Part shown: positions 7,899 through 16,654 of the stretch, piece after piece
How positions within the stretch are numbered: the first letter of the stretch is position 1
Layout: every line of letters starts with the position of its first letter
DNA from: Candidatus Aminicenantota bacterium
Lineage (GTDB): Bacteria; Acidobacteriota; Aminicenantia; Aminicenantales; Aminicenantaceae
Reading direction: 5' to 3'
NCBI GenBank assembly: GCA_020348385.1
Contig: CP070750.1
Span: forward strand, 3,982,239-4,046,238
Length of the DNA: 64,000 nucleotides
Translations under genes and position numbers: made by a program
The notes under the pieces: generated by a model
What the model was told of the DNA's origin: nothing
What the model saw: only the letters and a program-made list of their open reading frames with translations
The model's database searches: none

Positions 7899-9281
7899 AT
7901 GGCAGGCATGAATCCCGATCAAGCGGATGAATTGCGTCGCGGTCTGCCGATGGTGGAAGCACGCGATCCGGAAGCATTGTCACAGGAAAAACAGCTTCTG
8001 GCAAGGATCGAAACTAGGCCGCATTTCTGGCAGCGCTGGCAAGGCTACTGGGGACTGTCCGGTCCTGGTTGGGTACAAAGTGCGCTGACACTGGGCGCGG
8101 GATCCGCAAGCTCGGCTATTTTTGCCGGGGCGGTGTACGGTTATAAACTGCTGTGGGTTCAACCGATAGCCATGTTCCTGGGTGTGATGATGTTCGCTGC
8201 CATCGGGCATCAACTTCTGACCACTCGGGCCCGCCCGTATGATGTTTTCTGGAAAAAGCTGCATCCATCTCTGGCCCTTCTCTGGGGATTCAATGTTTTT
8301 CTGGCTTCTGTCATCTGGCAATTTCCACAGTACTCCCTCGGCACAGCGGTATTCCAAGACATTTTCGCTGTATTCGATGTGAATATGCCCAAGGGGATCA
8401 TCGCCCTGATCCTGCTCGTCGTCGGAACAACCATCTGTTGGAGCTACGAACGAGGTAACAGGAGATCTATCCGTGTGTTCGAACGAACATTGAAATACAT
8501 GCTGATGTTCATGGTTGTAGCCCTTTTCCTTGTGGTGGTCAAAACCGGCATAAACTGGGGTCAACTCCTCCGGGGATTTTTTTCTTTTCACATCCCAACA
8601 GATAAACAAGGCATCACCATCGTGCTGGGACAGTTGGGAGCGGCCATCGGTGTCAACATGACTTTTCTGTATCCCTACACGCTTTTGGCACGCGGATGGG
8701 GAAAAGAACATCGCGGCCTGAAAAATTTCGACCTGGGCACATCCATGTTTTTCCCGTTTGTCCTGGCCACCAGTTTTGTCATCATCGCCTGCGCCAACAC
8801 CCTGAACATGCAGGGCATCCAAGTGAAGGATGCCGTCGATGCGGCCCATGCCCTTCAGCCCCTTGCAGGACTGACTTTCGGCCGACTGGTTTTCTCCCTG
8901 GGAGTTTTGAGTATGTGCCTCACCACCCTTGTTATAGAAATGTTGATCTGTGGATTCGTTCTTAGCGAAATGCTGAACTTCGAGTTCCACGGCTGGGCCT
9001 ATCGGATAAGCACGATGATCGCCAATATCGGGATCATCGGAGCCTTCTATAAATTGCCCCTCTGGCTCCCAGTGATCGTCTCCTCTTTCAATCTCATTAT
9101 GATGCCAGTGGCTTACATCGGATTTTTTATTCTCCAGAACAAAAAAAGTTATCTTGGTAAAGATGTCAACCGGGGCACACGAGGCACGATCTGGAACATT
9201 ATCCTGATCGTAGCCATTTTGGTCGTGGCAGCCGGAGCAACGATAAAAATCCTTTCTGTTTTGGGATTCTGGCAGAGTTAG
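7899..9281 (+). CDS. Nramp-family-like membrane transporter lacking the metal motifs
   Basis: A 460-residue polytopic membrane protein with about 11 hydrophobic segments. The opening GPGWVQSALTLGAGSASS (55-72) and GYKLLWVQPIAM place it in the Nramp (SLC11) superfamily. Canonical Nramp proteins use DPGN in helix 1 and MPH in helix 6 to bind Mn2+ or Fe2+. Here the helix-1 position reads TLGAGS and helix 6 reads GVNMTFLYPY (251-260), so both signatures are missing. The substrate may therefore not be a classic transition metal; Mg2+ or an organic solute are possibilities. The gene follows ggt and is 20 bp upstream of a secreted NTF2-fold protein, probably in one operon. Confidence 0.8.
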   Translation: MAGMNPDQADELRRGLPMVEARDPEALSQEKQLLARIETRPHFWQRWQGYWGLSGPGWVQSALTLGAGSASSAIFAGAVYGYKLLWVQPIAMFLGVMMFAAIGHQLLTTRARPYDVFWKKLHPSLALLWGFNVFLASVIWQFPQYSLGTAVFQDIFAVFDVNMPKGIIALILLVVGTTICWSYERGNRRSIRVFERTLKYMLMFMVVALFLVVVKTGINWGQLLRGFFSFHIPTDKQGITIVLGQLGAAIGVNMTFLYPYTLLARGWGKEHRGLKNFDLGTSMFFPFVLATSFVIIACANTLNMQGIQVKDAVDAAHALQPLAGLTFGRLVFSLGVLSMCLTTLVIEMLICGFVLSEMLNFEFHGWAYRISTMIANIGIIGAFYKLPLWLPVIVSSFNLIMMPVAYIGFFILQNKKSYLGKDVNRGTRGTIWNIILIVAILVVAAGATIKILSVLGFWQS

Positions 9282-9301
9282 CTAATAAGGAGAGCAAAAA
9301 G

Positions 9302-9790
9302 ATGTCCAAAAATCACATTTTATTGTGTTTTTTTCTTTTTTTATTTATGGCGACGGTCCCTTCTGCTTCGACAATGTTAACCGCAAGGGGAAACTCCTCT
9401 GAGAATGATATCCAGGCTTTGATCGACTCTTGGGTTGGGATGTGGAATTCCTACGACCTGGCGATGGTGAACTATTTGTTCCTCCAGGGCTCTCGCGTCA
9501 GCTATTTCTCATCAGAGAAGGAAGGATTGATTCAGGGCATCGAAGCCGTCCGTGAGCACCATGTGGGATTCGGCTTTGTGGACGGGGGAAAGAGCCAAGA
9601 AAACAAACTCTGGATTGACGATGTACATGTCAGCGAATTCGGAACGGCCGCTGTTGTGGCCGGCATATGGTACTTTCAAAGGCAATCGGATGATGCAGAA
9701 TCAGTCCAAAAAGGCCCCTTCACTTTTGTCTGTGTTCGACAAGGAGAGAGATGGCGCCTCGCCCACCTCAATTTTTCCGAGTACAAATAA
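9302..9790 (+). CDS. Secreted NTF2-fold (SnoaL/DUF4440-like) protein
   Basis: A 162-residue protein with a signal peptide (about 1-23). The remainder fits the NTF2-like cone fold: an N-terminal helix (NDIQALIDSWVGMWNSYD), a Phe/Tyr-rich region and a C-terminal strand RWRLAHLNFSEY, the typical end of DUF4440/SnoaL domains. Members range from isomerases to ligand-binding proteins, so the fold does not fix the function. The Shine-Dalgarno AAGGAG lies 9 bases upstream. It is the last gene of the ggt/transporter unit. Confidence 0.72.
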   Translation: MSKNHILLCFFLFLFMATVPSASTMLTARGNSSENDIQALIDSWVGMWNSYDLAMVNYLFLQGSRVSYFSSEKEGLIQGIEAVREHHVGFGFVDGGKSQENKLWIDDVHVSEFGTAAVVAGIWYFQRQSDDAESVQKGPFTFVCVRQGERWRLAHLNFSEYK

Positions 9791-9844
9791 GTTTGCTCGG
9801 GGACGCTCAAGGGCTGATATGCAAAAAGGGATTTCCCATGCATA

Positions 9845-9873
9845 TTGACTATAGGTCGTTAAGAGTATATTAA
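9845..9873 (+). promoter_or_regulatory. Candidate promoter for the oxidoreductase/DUF1080 pair
   Basis: TTGACT (9845-9850), a 17-bp spacer and TATTAA (9868-9873) lie 56 bp before the ATG at 9930, separating this pair from the upstream ggt unit. Confidence 0.5.
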
Positions 9874-9929
9874 TAGGGAATAAACACCAAAAAACATGGA
9901 AAAAATGACTTTAAGAGAGGATTGATATC

Positions 9930-11321
9930 ATGAAAAAAAACAAAAAAGATCCTTCGAAAAAAGGCTCTCCGATCACAAGACGTGAATTTCTCGGGGCCTC
10001 GGCAACAGCTGCCGCAGGAATGATGATCATTCCCCGCCATGTGCTGGGAGGTCAGGGAATCACGGCACCCAGCGACAAGCTAAATATCGGCTGCGTCGGA
10101 GTGGGAGGAAAGGGGACATCGGACATCTGGAGCGTTTCATCCGAAAACATCGTTGCTCTGTGTGATGTCGATGACACCCACATGGCCAGGTTCCTGAAAC
10201 ATGACCGCAACGACCCCCAAAACCAACCCATGTATGACAAAGCTAATAAGTATCGCGATTTTCGAATCATGCTGGAAAAAGAAAAAAACCTGGACGCCAT
10301 TACCGTCAGTACACCCGACCACACCCATGCCGTTATCGCGATGGCGGCCATCAACCTGGGAAAACACACCTTTGTCCAGAAGCCCCTGACCCACACCATC
10401 AAAGAAGCGCGTTTGCTGAAAAAGGCCGCCCAGGAAGCCAAAGTTATAACCCAGATGGGCAACCAAGGGCATGCCGGCGAAGGCGCCCGTCTGATCAACG
10501 AGTGGATCTGGGACGGGGCCATCGGCGATGTTCGAGAAGCCCATGTCTGGACCAACCGCCCGATCTGGCCCCAGGGAATCGATGCGCCCAAAGAGATCCC
10601 CTCGGTACCCTCCACTCTGGACTGGAACCTTTGGCTCGGCCCCGCCCCCTTCCGGCCATACCATCCTGCCCTTTGCCATTTTGTCTGGCGGGGATGGTGG
10701 GACTATGGAACCGGCGCTCTCGGAGATATGGGCGCCCACCTGATGGACCAGCCCTTCTGGGCTCTAAAATTGGGCTACCCCATCTCTGTTCAAGCCAGCT
10801 CCACCAAGTACACCAAGGACTCCTACCCCCTTGCCGAAGTTGTCTCCTACGAGTTTCCCCAGCGCGGCGATATGCCTCCCGTTAAGCTGACCTGGTATGA
10901 CGGAGGACTGATGCCTTCCCGGCCTCATGATATCGAGCCAGGCCGGATGATGGGCGACGATGGCGGCGGCGTCTTGTTTGTGGGCGATAAGGGCAATTTG
11001 GTATGCAGCACCTACGGGAGAAACCCACGCATCGTCCCCGAAACCAAAATGCAGGAGTACAAAAGGCCGGAAGAATCCATCCCACGCTCCCCTGGCATCC
11101 ACGAAGAATGGGTAGAGGCCATCAAAGCGGGTAAAAAATCCACGACCGATTTCACCTACTCGGCAGCCCTGACAGAAGCCATGCTACTCGCCAACATCGC
11201 TGTCCTGATGCAGGATAAGTACACCAAACTGGAATGGGACGGTGAAAAGATGGAATTCACCAACCTTCCCGCAGCCAACCAGTATCTCCACAAGGAATAC
11301 AGAACTGGTTGGTCCCTGTAA
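9930..11321 (+). CDS. Tat-exported Gfo/Idh/MocA oxidoreductase
   Basis: A 463-residue NAD(P)-dependent sugar dehydrogenase family protein. The Tat signal is TRREFLGAS (about 18-26), followed by a hydrophobic Ala-rich stretch, so the folded enzyme with bound cofactor should be exported as for glucose-fructose oxidoreductase. The Rossmann motif is GCVGVGGKG; FVQKPLTHT carries the conserved Lys of the EKP motif, with Gln in place of Glu. DMGAHLMDQPFW supplies the usual active-site Asp and His. A DUF1080 gene follows after 16 bp. The pair is the classic setting for oxidation of a glycoside at C3 followed by cleavage of the keto-glycoside. Substrate not determinable. Confidence 0.9.
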   Translation: MKKNKKDPSKKGSPITRREFLGASATAAAGMMIIPRHVLGGQGITAPSDKLNIGCVGVGGKGTSDIWSVSSENIVALCDVDDTHMARFLKHDRNDPQNQPMYDKANKYRDFRIMLEKEKNLDAITVSTPDHTHAVIAMAAINLGKHTFVQKPLTHTIKEARLLKKAAQEAKVITQMGNQGHAGEGARLINEWIWDGAIGDVREAHVWTNRPIWPQGIDAPKEIPSVPSTLDWNLWLGPAPFRPYHPALCHFVWRGWWDYGTGALGDMGAHLMDQPFWALKLGYPISVQASSTKYTKDSYPLAEVVSYEFPQRGDMPPVKLTWYDGGLMPSRPHDIEPGRMMGDDGGGVLFVGDKGNLVCSTYGRNPRIVPETKMQEYKRPEESIPRSPGIHEEWVEAIKAGKKSTTDFTYSAALTEAMLLANIAVLMQDKYTKLEWDGEKMEFTNLPAANQYLHKEYRTGWSL

Positions 11322-11337
11322 TACGTAGGAGGCCATG

Positions 11338-12114
11338 ATGAAAAAGTCCCATTGGCTTGTTTTGTTTTTTATCCTGATTTTTCTGGGTGGAGTTTATTCG
11401 AACGGCCAAACCGCCAAACAGGAAGTGGAAAAATGGAAGGTTCACGATACGGAAAGGCCGATGCCACCAGTCGTCGACCCTGGCCCGGCGGGAAAACCCG
11501 TGCCCGCGCCTTCGGATTCCATCGTCCTTTTCGACGGCAAGGACCTCTCCCAATGGACAGACGGGAAAGGACAACCTGCCCGCTGGAAGATCGAAAACGG
11601 ATACATGGAAGTTGTCGCCAAGACCGGCAGTATCAGGACCAAACAAAACTTCGGAGACTGCCAGCTACACGTCGAATGGGCAACGCCTGGCGTTGTCAAA
11701 GGCGAGAGTCAAGGCCGCGGGAACAGCGGTGTGTTTTTGATGAACATCTACGAGGTCCAGATTCTCGATTGCTACAACAACAAAACTTACGCCGACGGCA
11801 TGACCGCGGCTCTATATGCCCAATACCCCCCTATGGTTAATGCCTGCCGCCCGCCCGGCGAATGGCAGACCTACGACATTATCTTCCGGAGACCGCGATT
11901 CGACGACAGCGGCCAAGTGATAAGCCCAGCCAGGTTCACCGTGTTCCACAACAACATCCTGGTGCACAACGATGTTGAATTGATAGGCCCAACAACCCAT
12001 AAGGCACGCCCCCCGTACAAAGCTCACCCCGACAGGCTTCCCATCTCCCTTCAGGATCACGGCAATCCCACCCGCTTCCGTAACATCTGGATCCGCGACC
12101 TCGAAAAAAAATAA
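11338..12114 (+). CDS. DUF1080 (3-keto-disaccharide hydrolase family) protein, exported
   Basis: A 258-residue protein with a signal peptide (about 1-23), a Pro-rich linker (to about 58) and one PF06439 domain (about 60-257). It has the usual landmarks IVLFDGKDLSQW, GNSGVFLMNIYEVQILD and a terminal FRNIWIRDL strand. PF06439 proteins are jelly-roll enzymes, some shown to act on 3-keto-glycosides. I prefer the ATG at 11338 to 11335 because TAGGAGG ends at 11332, leaving only two bases before the first ATG. It is translated right behind the Tat-exported oxidoreductase. It should act in the periplasm. Confidence 0.9.
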   Translation: MKKSHWLVLFFILIFLGGVYSNGQTAKQEVEKWKVHDTERPMPPVVDPGPAGKPVPAPSDSIVLFDGKDLSQWTDGKGQPARWKIENGYMEVVAKTGSIRTKQNFGDCQLHVEWATPGVVKGESQGRGNSGVFLMNIYEVQILDCYNNKTYADGMTAALYAQYPPMVNACRPPGEWQTYDIIFRRPRFDDSGQVISPARFTVFHNNILVHNDVELIGPTTHKARPPYKAHPDRLPISLQDHGNPTRFRNIWIRDLEKK

Positions 12115-12165
12115 TTCAGCCCGGTTTATTGATTGAAGTAACTCGCCATATCGGTTCGTTTCCAT

Positions 12166-12389
12166 CGGGTATGTCCAGAACGCCATTGAGGATCTAGTCA
12201 GTACGTCCCGTTCTTTGAGGGTAACAATAAGGGACGGGATGTCCCCTAATTGTCGGCGATGTTGTATTGAGCACGACTTTGCTAAAAGGTTAGAAAACCG
12301 AGCAATCATTGGAACAAAGCTGAATAGCAGAGGTTAGGAATTAACGTGCGCAGTTCATCGCAGCCGAGAAGAATGGTGAGGGAATGGCG
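12166..12389 (+). repeat. Dispersed inverted-end element, copy C (degenerate)
   Basis: A weakened copy of the family in the gap 12115-12389. It has the shared blocks CGCCATTGAGGAT (12181-12193), TGTATTGAGCACGACTTT (12263-12280, exact match to copies A and B), GTGCGCAGTTCA (12346-12357) and GAGGGAATGGCG just before 12390. The outer inverted ends are not clear. The boundary touches the stop codon of the convergent glycosyltransferase gene. The left boundary is approximate. Confidence 0.6.
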
Positions 12390-13130
12390 TTAAAGATCCG
12401 ATCGATCTTTGTTTTTTTTGATGATGGAGCGAACCTGGAACATTTCCTTCAGGACCTTCGCCGCATCGCTTGCCGGCCTCAGCCTAGTGTCAAGGTCGCA
12501 CGTCCATTCCACCGCAAATTCTTCGATACGACACCCCCTCTTCAAGGCACAAAGCAAAATTTCCAGCTCGAACAGAAATCCGGTCGACTTACATTGGGCG
12601 AACAATTCCCTGGCCAATCCGCCACGATAAACCTTGAAACCGCACTGCGTGTCCGAAAAACGCTGCGGCACGCCCACGACGATCCTGGCCACCAGACGAA
12701 AAAGCGAAGACAATAAGCGTCGCTTAAAACTCCTGTTCCGGTGGATTTTCGTGTCCTCCAACCGACGGGATGCCATGGCGATATCCAGCTCCCCCAAGCG
12801 AATCCTCTCGATCCCGGGCAGAGCATTGGCGTAGGGCACGCAGGTTCCGCTGTCAGCGAACAAGACCACCTCTCCCCTGGATGCCAAAATTCCGGTCTTA
12901 ACCGCATGCCCTTTACCCCGATTTTTGTCCAGACGGATGACATTGCGATCGACGGCCGAGGGAACTATCGCCTTTTCAGCTTCTTCAGCCGTCTTGTCTG
13001 TACTCCCATCGTCTACGACGATGACCTCGCCGAGCAGGGCTTTTTTATCGATAAAAACAGCAGCAACTTCAACATCATGACCGATCTTTTTTTCTTCATT
13101 AAAAGCAGGGATCACAATCGATATATCCAC
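12390..13130 (-). CDS. GT2 family glycosyltransferase (dolichyl-phosphate glucosyltransferase-like)
   Basis: A 246-residue cytoplasmic glycosyltransferase with a GT-A fold. SIVIPAFNEEKKI and VVDDGSTDKT are the nucleotide-sugar binding motifs; LFADSGT takes the place of the metal-binding DxD; DTQCGFKVYRG and the following part match ALG5/DPG-synthase-like enzymes that load a sugar onto a polyprenyl phosphate. No C-terminal membrane segments are present. It begins 4 bases after the stop of the Agl23-like gene, so the two are likely co-translated: one loads the lipid carrier, the other transfers from it. Its end abuts a dispersed repeat. Confidence 0.87.
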   Translation of the reverse strand: MDISIVIPAFNEEKKIGHDVEVAAVFIDKKALLGEVIVVDDGSTDKTAEEAEKAIVPSAVDRNVIRLDKNRGKGHAVKTGILASRGEVVLFADSGTCVPYANALPGIERIRLGELDIAMASRRLEDTKIHRNRSFKRRLLSSLFRLVARIVVGVPQRFSDTQCGFKVYRGGLARELFAQCKSTGFLFELEILLCALKRGCRIEEFAVEWTCDLDTRLRPASDAAKVLKEMFQVRSIIKKNKDRSDL

Positions 13131-13134
13131 TTTG

Positions 13135-14676
13135 TTATCGCCTGTTTTCCAGGAATATCTCCCACAAGTCCTTCCGGATATGCACAGCCAGAAGGACCTC
13201 GGGCCTCAACCCGAAAAATTCACCTTGATGGGTTTCCATCAGTTTTGTCTGCATTTCTTCTGTTATATCGATAGAGGATATCACGACCGGGACATCCTCC
13301 ACCACCCCAGCCATTGCCGCTTCCTGCCAGTATCCTACCCGGGTAAAACCTCTCAGATACCAGGGCAAAGGCCAGGCCTCGTCAGGATGCGTAATGACTT
13401 TTATCAACATGTCTTTCTGATCGGGATGAAATCGAGAAACATCCTCCACCCGCCGGACAAGGTTTAAAAAATCAGAACTTGTATGGGCATAAACATAGGG
13501 ATTGCGGGAATCGGCCTGGAACTTAAAGTTCGCTGAATGTGACTGATATCCGAGATGGAATATTCCGGTACACAAGACCAACAGAATTAAAATCCAGGCT
13601 GCCAAATTTTTGCTGCGATCCAGAAGGAAGGCCGCCCCGTTTCCTGCCAGAAGGATGATCCCGATAAAAAATGGGAGCATATTCCATGGGGTTTTGTACG
13701 GAATCAAAGAGTAGACAGCCGTGGCAAGAAGAGCGAAAAAAAAGATGAACCGCATGAAAAGCGATGAGGAACCTTTCGGACGTCTTGGATGAAAAGCCGC
13801 CACGCAACCGACAATGGCCAGGACCGGTATAAACACTTCGCTCCAGATGGGCCCGGTCCCGTACCTGGAAAAGGTCAGCATCTTCAGATAATAAGGCCAG
13901 GGATAGGAATGGAACCCAGCCTCTCCGGCCTTGCCCAAATAATTCTGGAATGAAAGGATCGAATCCACGATCCCTCTGGGATTCTGGAAAAAGGAGGAAA
14001 ACAACAGGAATGCCACAACAAAAGCCGATCCAAAAAAAACTAGGGCATGGCCAATAGGAGGTTTTCCATTGATTGGCTCTCGTGTAAAAATCCTAGCCAG
14101 AAGCAATCCCATGAAAAGAGCTCCAAATGAGATGTTACAGGTTTCTTTGGTGGCATACATCAGCCCGATAAAAACTCCGGTCGCCGCCGCCCACCCCCAA
14201 GACCTGCTCACATGGTATCGCCAGCTCGCCGCAATAACGCCGAGAAGAAAAAACACGAGCAAGGTCTCCTGGATGTAAAACCGGCTGTAAAAAACCATCA
14301 GGGGAGAAACAGCGACAAAAATCCCGGAAACCACGATGGCCGATCGGGAAAATCCATCTTTGAAGAGAAGCAGAAGAAGAATGATTCCCACCCCGAAGAG
14401 TGCAGGCACAAAACGCAGCGTCCTTTCATCAAGAGCGGCAAAGGAGTTTCCTGTGCTTACCCAGGCAAACGGAAGCGAAGAATAATACAGGGTAGGGCCG
14501 TGATGTTCGACGGGATCGTATGTGTACTCCCCTCTCTCCAGCAGGCCCCCGAATTTAACCGCTTGATTGGCCTCGTCATGGTGCATCGGCCGAATATCAA
14601 GGCGGACCACACGAAACACAAAGGCTGCACAAACGGCAAGCAGAAATAGCCCAGAAAAGGCCGTTTTTTTACTCAT
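13135..14676 (-). CDS. Agl23-like (TIGR03663) membrane glycosyltransferase
   Basis: A 513-residue polytopic protein of the GT-C/PMT-related class. The first loop MHHDEANQAVKFGGLLE followed by HHGPTLYY is the hallmark of the TIGR03663 family, named for flippase activity-associated Agl23. About ten hydrophobic segments span residues 5-410, then a non-membrane C-terminal domain (about 415-513). HDE in loop 1 sits where GT-C enzymes have their catalytic acidic residue. It overlaps the discoidin-like gene by 8 bases and is followed by a GT2 gene, forming a small glycosylation operon. The family call is strong; acceptor and sugar are unknown. Confidence 0.87.
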   Translation of the reverse strand: MSKKTAFSGLFLLAVCAAFVFRVVRLDIRPMHHDEANQAVKFGGLLERGEYTYDPVEHHGPTLYYSSLPFAWVSTGNSFAALDERTLRFVPALFGVGIILLLLLFKDGFSRSAIVVSGIFVAVSPLMVFYSRFYIQETLLVFFLLGVIAASWRYHVSRSWGWAAATGVFIGLMYATKETCNISFGALFMGLLLARIFTREPINGKPPIGHALVFFGSAFVVAFLLFSSFFQNPRGIVDSILSFQNYLGKAGEAGFHSYPWPYYLKMLTFSRYGTGPIWSEVFIPVLAIVGCVAAFHPRRPKGSSSLFMRFIFFFALLATAVYSLIPYKTPWNMLPFFIGIILLAGNGAAFLLDRSKNLAAWILILLVLCTGIFHLGYQSHSANFKFQADSRNPYVYAHTSSDFLNLVRRVEDVSRFHPDQKDMLIKVITHPDEAWPLPWYLRGFTRVGYWQEAAMAGVVEDVPVVISSIDITEEMQTKLMETHQGEFFGLRPEVLLAVHIRKDLWEIFLENRR

Positions 14677-15361
14677 TTACCGGCTTGCCGTAGACCTCCA
14701 CCTCCACATAATGGTTCATTTCGTTCGAGGTATTCCCCCGACTGAAAAGCCGCAAATACCGGGCTTTGACTCCCCTGGGATCGATCAGGCGCCCCTCATT
14801 GACCTCGATGTATTCCTTATCTTTTCCTATCCCCAGGCCGGCAGAATTGTCGTGGTCGTTGTTGAATATCGTCTTGACACCGGTAATAAAATCCGGGTCT
14901 TCGGACACCTGAACGATCACATCCCGGTAGACACGGGCCTGGCTGTGGTAGTGCCAGATAAGAATCGCGTGTAAACTATAGGCGTCCTCAAGGTCGACCT
15001 GGACCCACTGTACCATAGGACCGAGCTCCACGAAGTACCCCTCTTCTCCGGATTTTTCCCCGTCGGTCACAAACTCCAGCTCGCCGATGACCGGTGCTGT
15101 ATCGCTTCCGGTCACAGGCTTATTCAGCGAAAGCAGCTCTGTTCCGGGAGGGACATAAAAAGGACCTCGTTTTTTTCCGGTTATCCTTTCCAGGTTGGCA
15201 CTGCGGATGTTGCGCGGAGTCCCAACAAACATGGGCTTGGGCAATTTCAGCTCCAACACAACCTTTTCCTGGTTATCATTTTGAAGGGCCATTCCTGTAT
15301 CCAAAACGAGCAGGAAAAGTAGCGGCAGAACCATCAATATCTTAAACATCCTCTTAAGCAT
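14669..15361 (-). CDS. Exported discoidin-like (F5/8 type C) domain protein
   Basis: A 230-residue protein with a signal peptide (about 1-25) followed by ELKLPKPMFVGTP and a galactose-binding-like beta-sandwich (about 75-228). The features WVQVDLEDAYSLHAILIWHYH, RVYRDVIVQVSEDPDF and a final YLRLFSRGN...HYVEVEVYG are typical of F5/8 type C domains that bind sugars. The same protein type occurs in Verrucomicrobia- and Planctomycetes-like carbohydrate loci. AGGAG lies 7 bases before the ATG. It heads the operon with Agl23 and GT2 and may be a sugar-binding partner or a glycosylation substrate. Confidence 0.82.
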   Translation of the reverse strand: MLKRMFKILMVLPLLFLLVLDTGMALQNDNQEKVVLELKLPKPMFVGTPRNIRSANLERITGKKRGPFYVPPGTELLSLNKPVTGSDTAPVIGELEFVTDGEKSGEEGYFVELGPMVQWVQVDLEDAYSLHAILIWHYHSQARVYRDVIVQVSEDPDFITGVKTIFNNDHDNSAGLGIGKDKEYIEVNEGRLIDPRGVKARYLRLFSRGNTSNEMNHYVEVEVYGKPVNE

Positions 15362-15463
15362 CGTTTGCTCCTATATCCGATTTCCTCCTCATAGTATAAC
15401 ATTTTTTATTACAAATCACTCACAGACATTTACCCAATAATCCATCTCCCATCTTGACACATG

Positions 15464-15716
15464 AATGCATGGGAGGATGTTTTTGCGACATTGAAGATTT
15501 AGCCTTTCCGAGATGTCTTTTGAGGGAATCCGACAAAGTCGGACGCCGAGGATGTATTGAGCGATGTTTTATGTTAGCGGTGATGTCATGTGAACAACAC
15601 TAGACTCCCTGATTTGTGTATAGGCTATGACGCAAGTTCCGCAGGTGCCGAGAAGGGCATTGAGGAAATGGCGTAAAAAATCTGAACTAAGCAAAAACAT
15701 TCTCCGATGTTTTCCC
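15464..15716 (+). repeat. Dispersed inverted-end element, copy D
   Basis: Fills most of the gene-free stretch 15362-15721. CGACATTGAAGAT (15486-15498) matches copy A exactly; TGTATTGAGC (15553-15562) and a GAGGAAATGGCG block near the right end follow the family order. The two ends form an imperfect inverted repeat: GGGAGGATGTTTTTGC near 15470 against GCAAAAACATTCTCCGATG near 15691. Its right end lies a few bases from the stop codon of ApbE, as copy C lies against the stop of GT2. Confidence 0.65.
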
Positions 15717-15721
15717 CCCGA

Positions 15722-16654
15722 TTACTTGGAAGCGATGTCAGGATTGAAGACTTCGCAGGTTTTGTGATCGACGACCACCAGTGCCCAAACATCAGAGCGC
15801 TCTTTACAGTAGACGCGTACCTCCTCGGTATTCATGACCATGAATGCTGTGGAAAGAGCATCGGCAACAGCCGCTGACGGATGGGAAACCCATGCACTCA
15901 AATGTCCCTCTGCCGGTTTGTTCTTTCTCGGGTCGAAAATGTGGTCCCCCTTGACTTCGGTTCCGGAGCCACTCAAAGCTCGATCTTTCAAGAAGAATTT
16001 TTTCGGTGTGTTTGGGCACTCCCAGTCTCCCCCGATCCTAACCGGCCAACCCTTTTTTTGCCCGGGGCCTTCGGGAGGAGACCCCAAAGCTAGAGCTGTG
16101 CTGGTGCCACCATGCACCAGGACTCTCTCCACTCCCCAATCGGAAAGAATCTCAAGAGTGCAGTCCAGGGCATACCCTTTCCCTATAGCCCCAAGGTCGA
16201 GGTTCATTTCCGTGGGTCCTTCCATTTCCTTTGTCGGAAGGTATTTGACCATATATCCATGGGATTTTTGGGATAGTACCAATTGTTTCTGGATATCTGT
16301 CCGAGGAGGACGGGATTCGGAAATTTCCATCTCCCTGTATTTCATCAAGGAACCGACGTTGACATCAAACGCCCCTCGAGTTTGAGATTGCACCATCAAA
16401 GCTGTTGTCAGGCATTCATACGTTTCTACTCCGATACGCAACGAGTGGCCAGCTCGCAAGCGATTGATCTGCCCGATTTCACTGGTGGGATCAAACCGGC
16501 TGATGATATCTTTGATCCTGTCGATTTCAGTAAAAACGGCCTGGGAAATCTGGCGTGCGTAATCTTCATCCTTTTCAGCCAGTATGATTTCAAAGGTGGT
16601 TCCCATCGAAAAATGAGAAAACCTTAAGACGGATTTTCTGTGTTTGTCCCTCAT
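15722..16654 (-). CDS. apbE: FAD:protein FMN transferase
   Basis: A 310-residue ApbE family protein, which attaches FMN covalently to a Thr or Ser of target proteins outside the cytoplasm. Visible landmarks are FSMGTTFEI near the N-terminus, NLDLGAIGKGYALD in the middle (FAD and Mg2+ binding) and AVADALSTAFMVM near the end. No clear signal peptide is present at the chosen start, although ApbE usually works in the periplasm; a longer N-terminus is not available because the ATG overlaps the preceding stop (ATGA at 16651-16654). It is the fourth gene of the oxidoreductase/cytochrome operon. No obvious FMN-acceptor protein with an S/T-G-A-T/S motif is visible in the operon. Confidence 0.9.
   Translation of the reverse strand: MRDKHRKSVLRFSHFSMGTTFEIILAEKDEDYARQISQAVFTEIDRIKDIISRFDPTSEIGQINRLRAGHSLRIGVETYECLTTALMVQSQTRGAFDVNVGSLMKYREMEISESRPPRTDIQKQLVLSQKSHGYMVKYLPTKEMEGPTEMNLDLGAIGKGYALDCTLEILSDWGVERVLVHGGTSTALALGSPPEGPGQKKGWPVRIGGDWECPNTPKKFFLKDRALSGSGTEVKGDHIFDPRKNKPAEGHLSAWVSHPSAAVADALSTAFMVMNTEEVRVYCKERSDVWALVVVDHKTCEVFNPDIASK

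Noticed and set aside
7980-8990. 336-codon open frame on the minus strand
   Set aside because: Antisense to the Nramp-like gene; His/Gln-rich composition typical of the reverse of membrane-helix codons.
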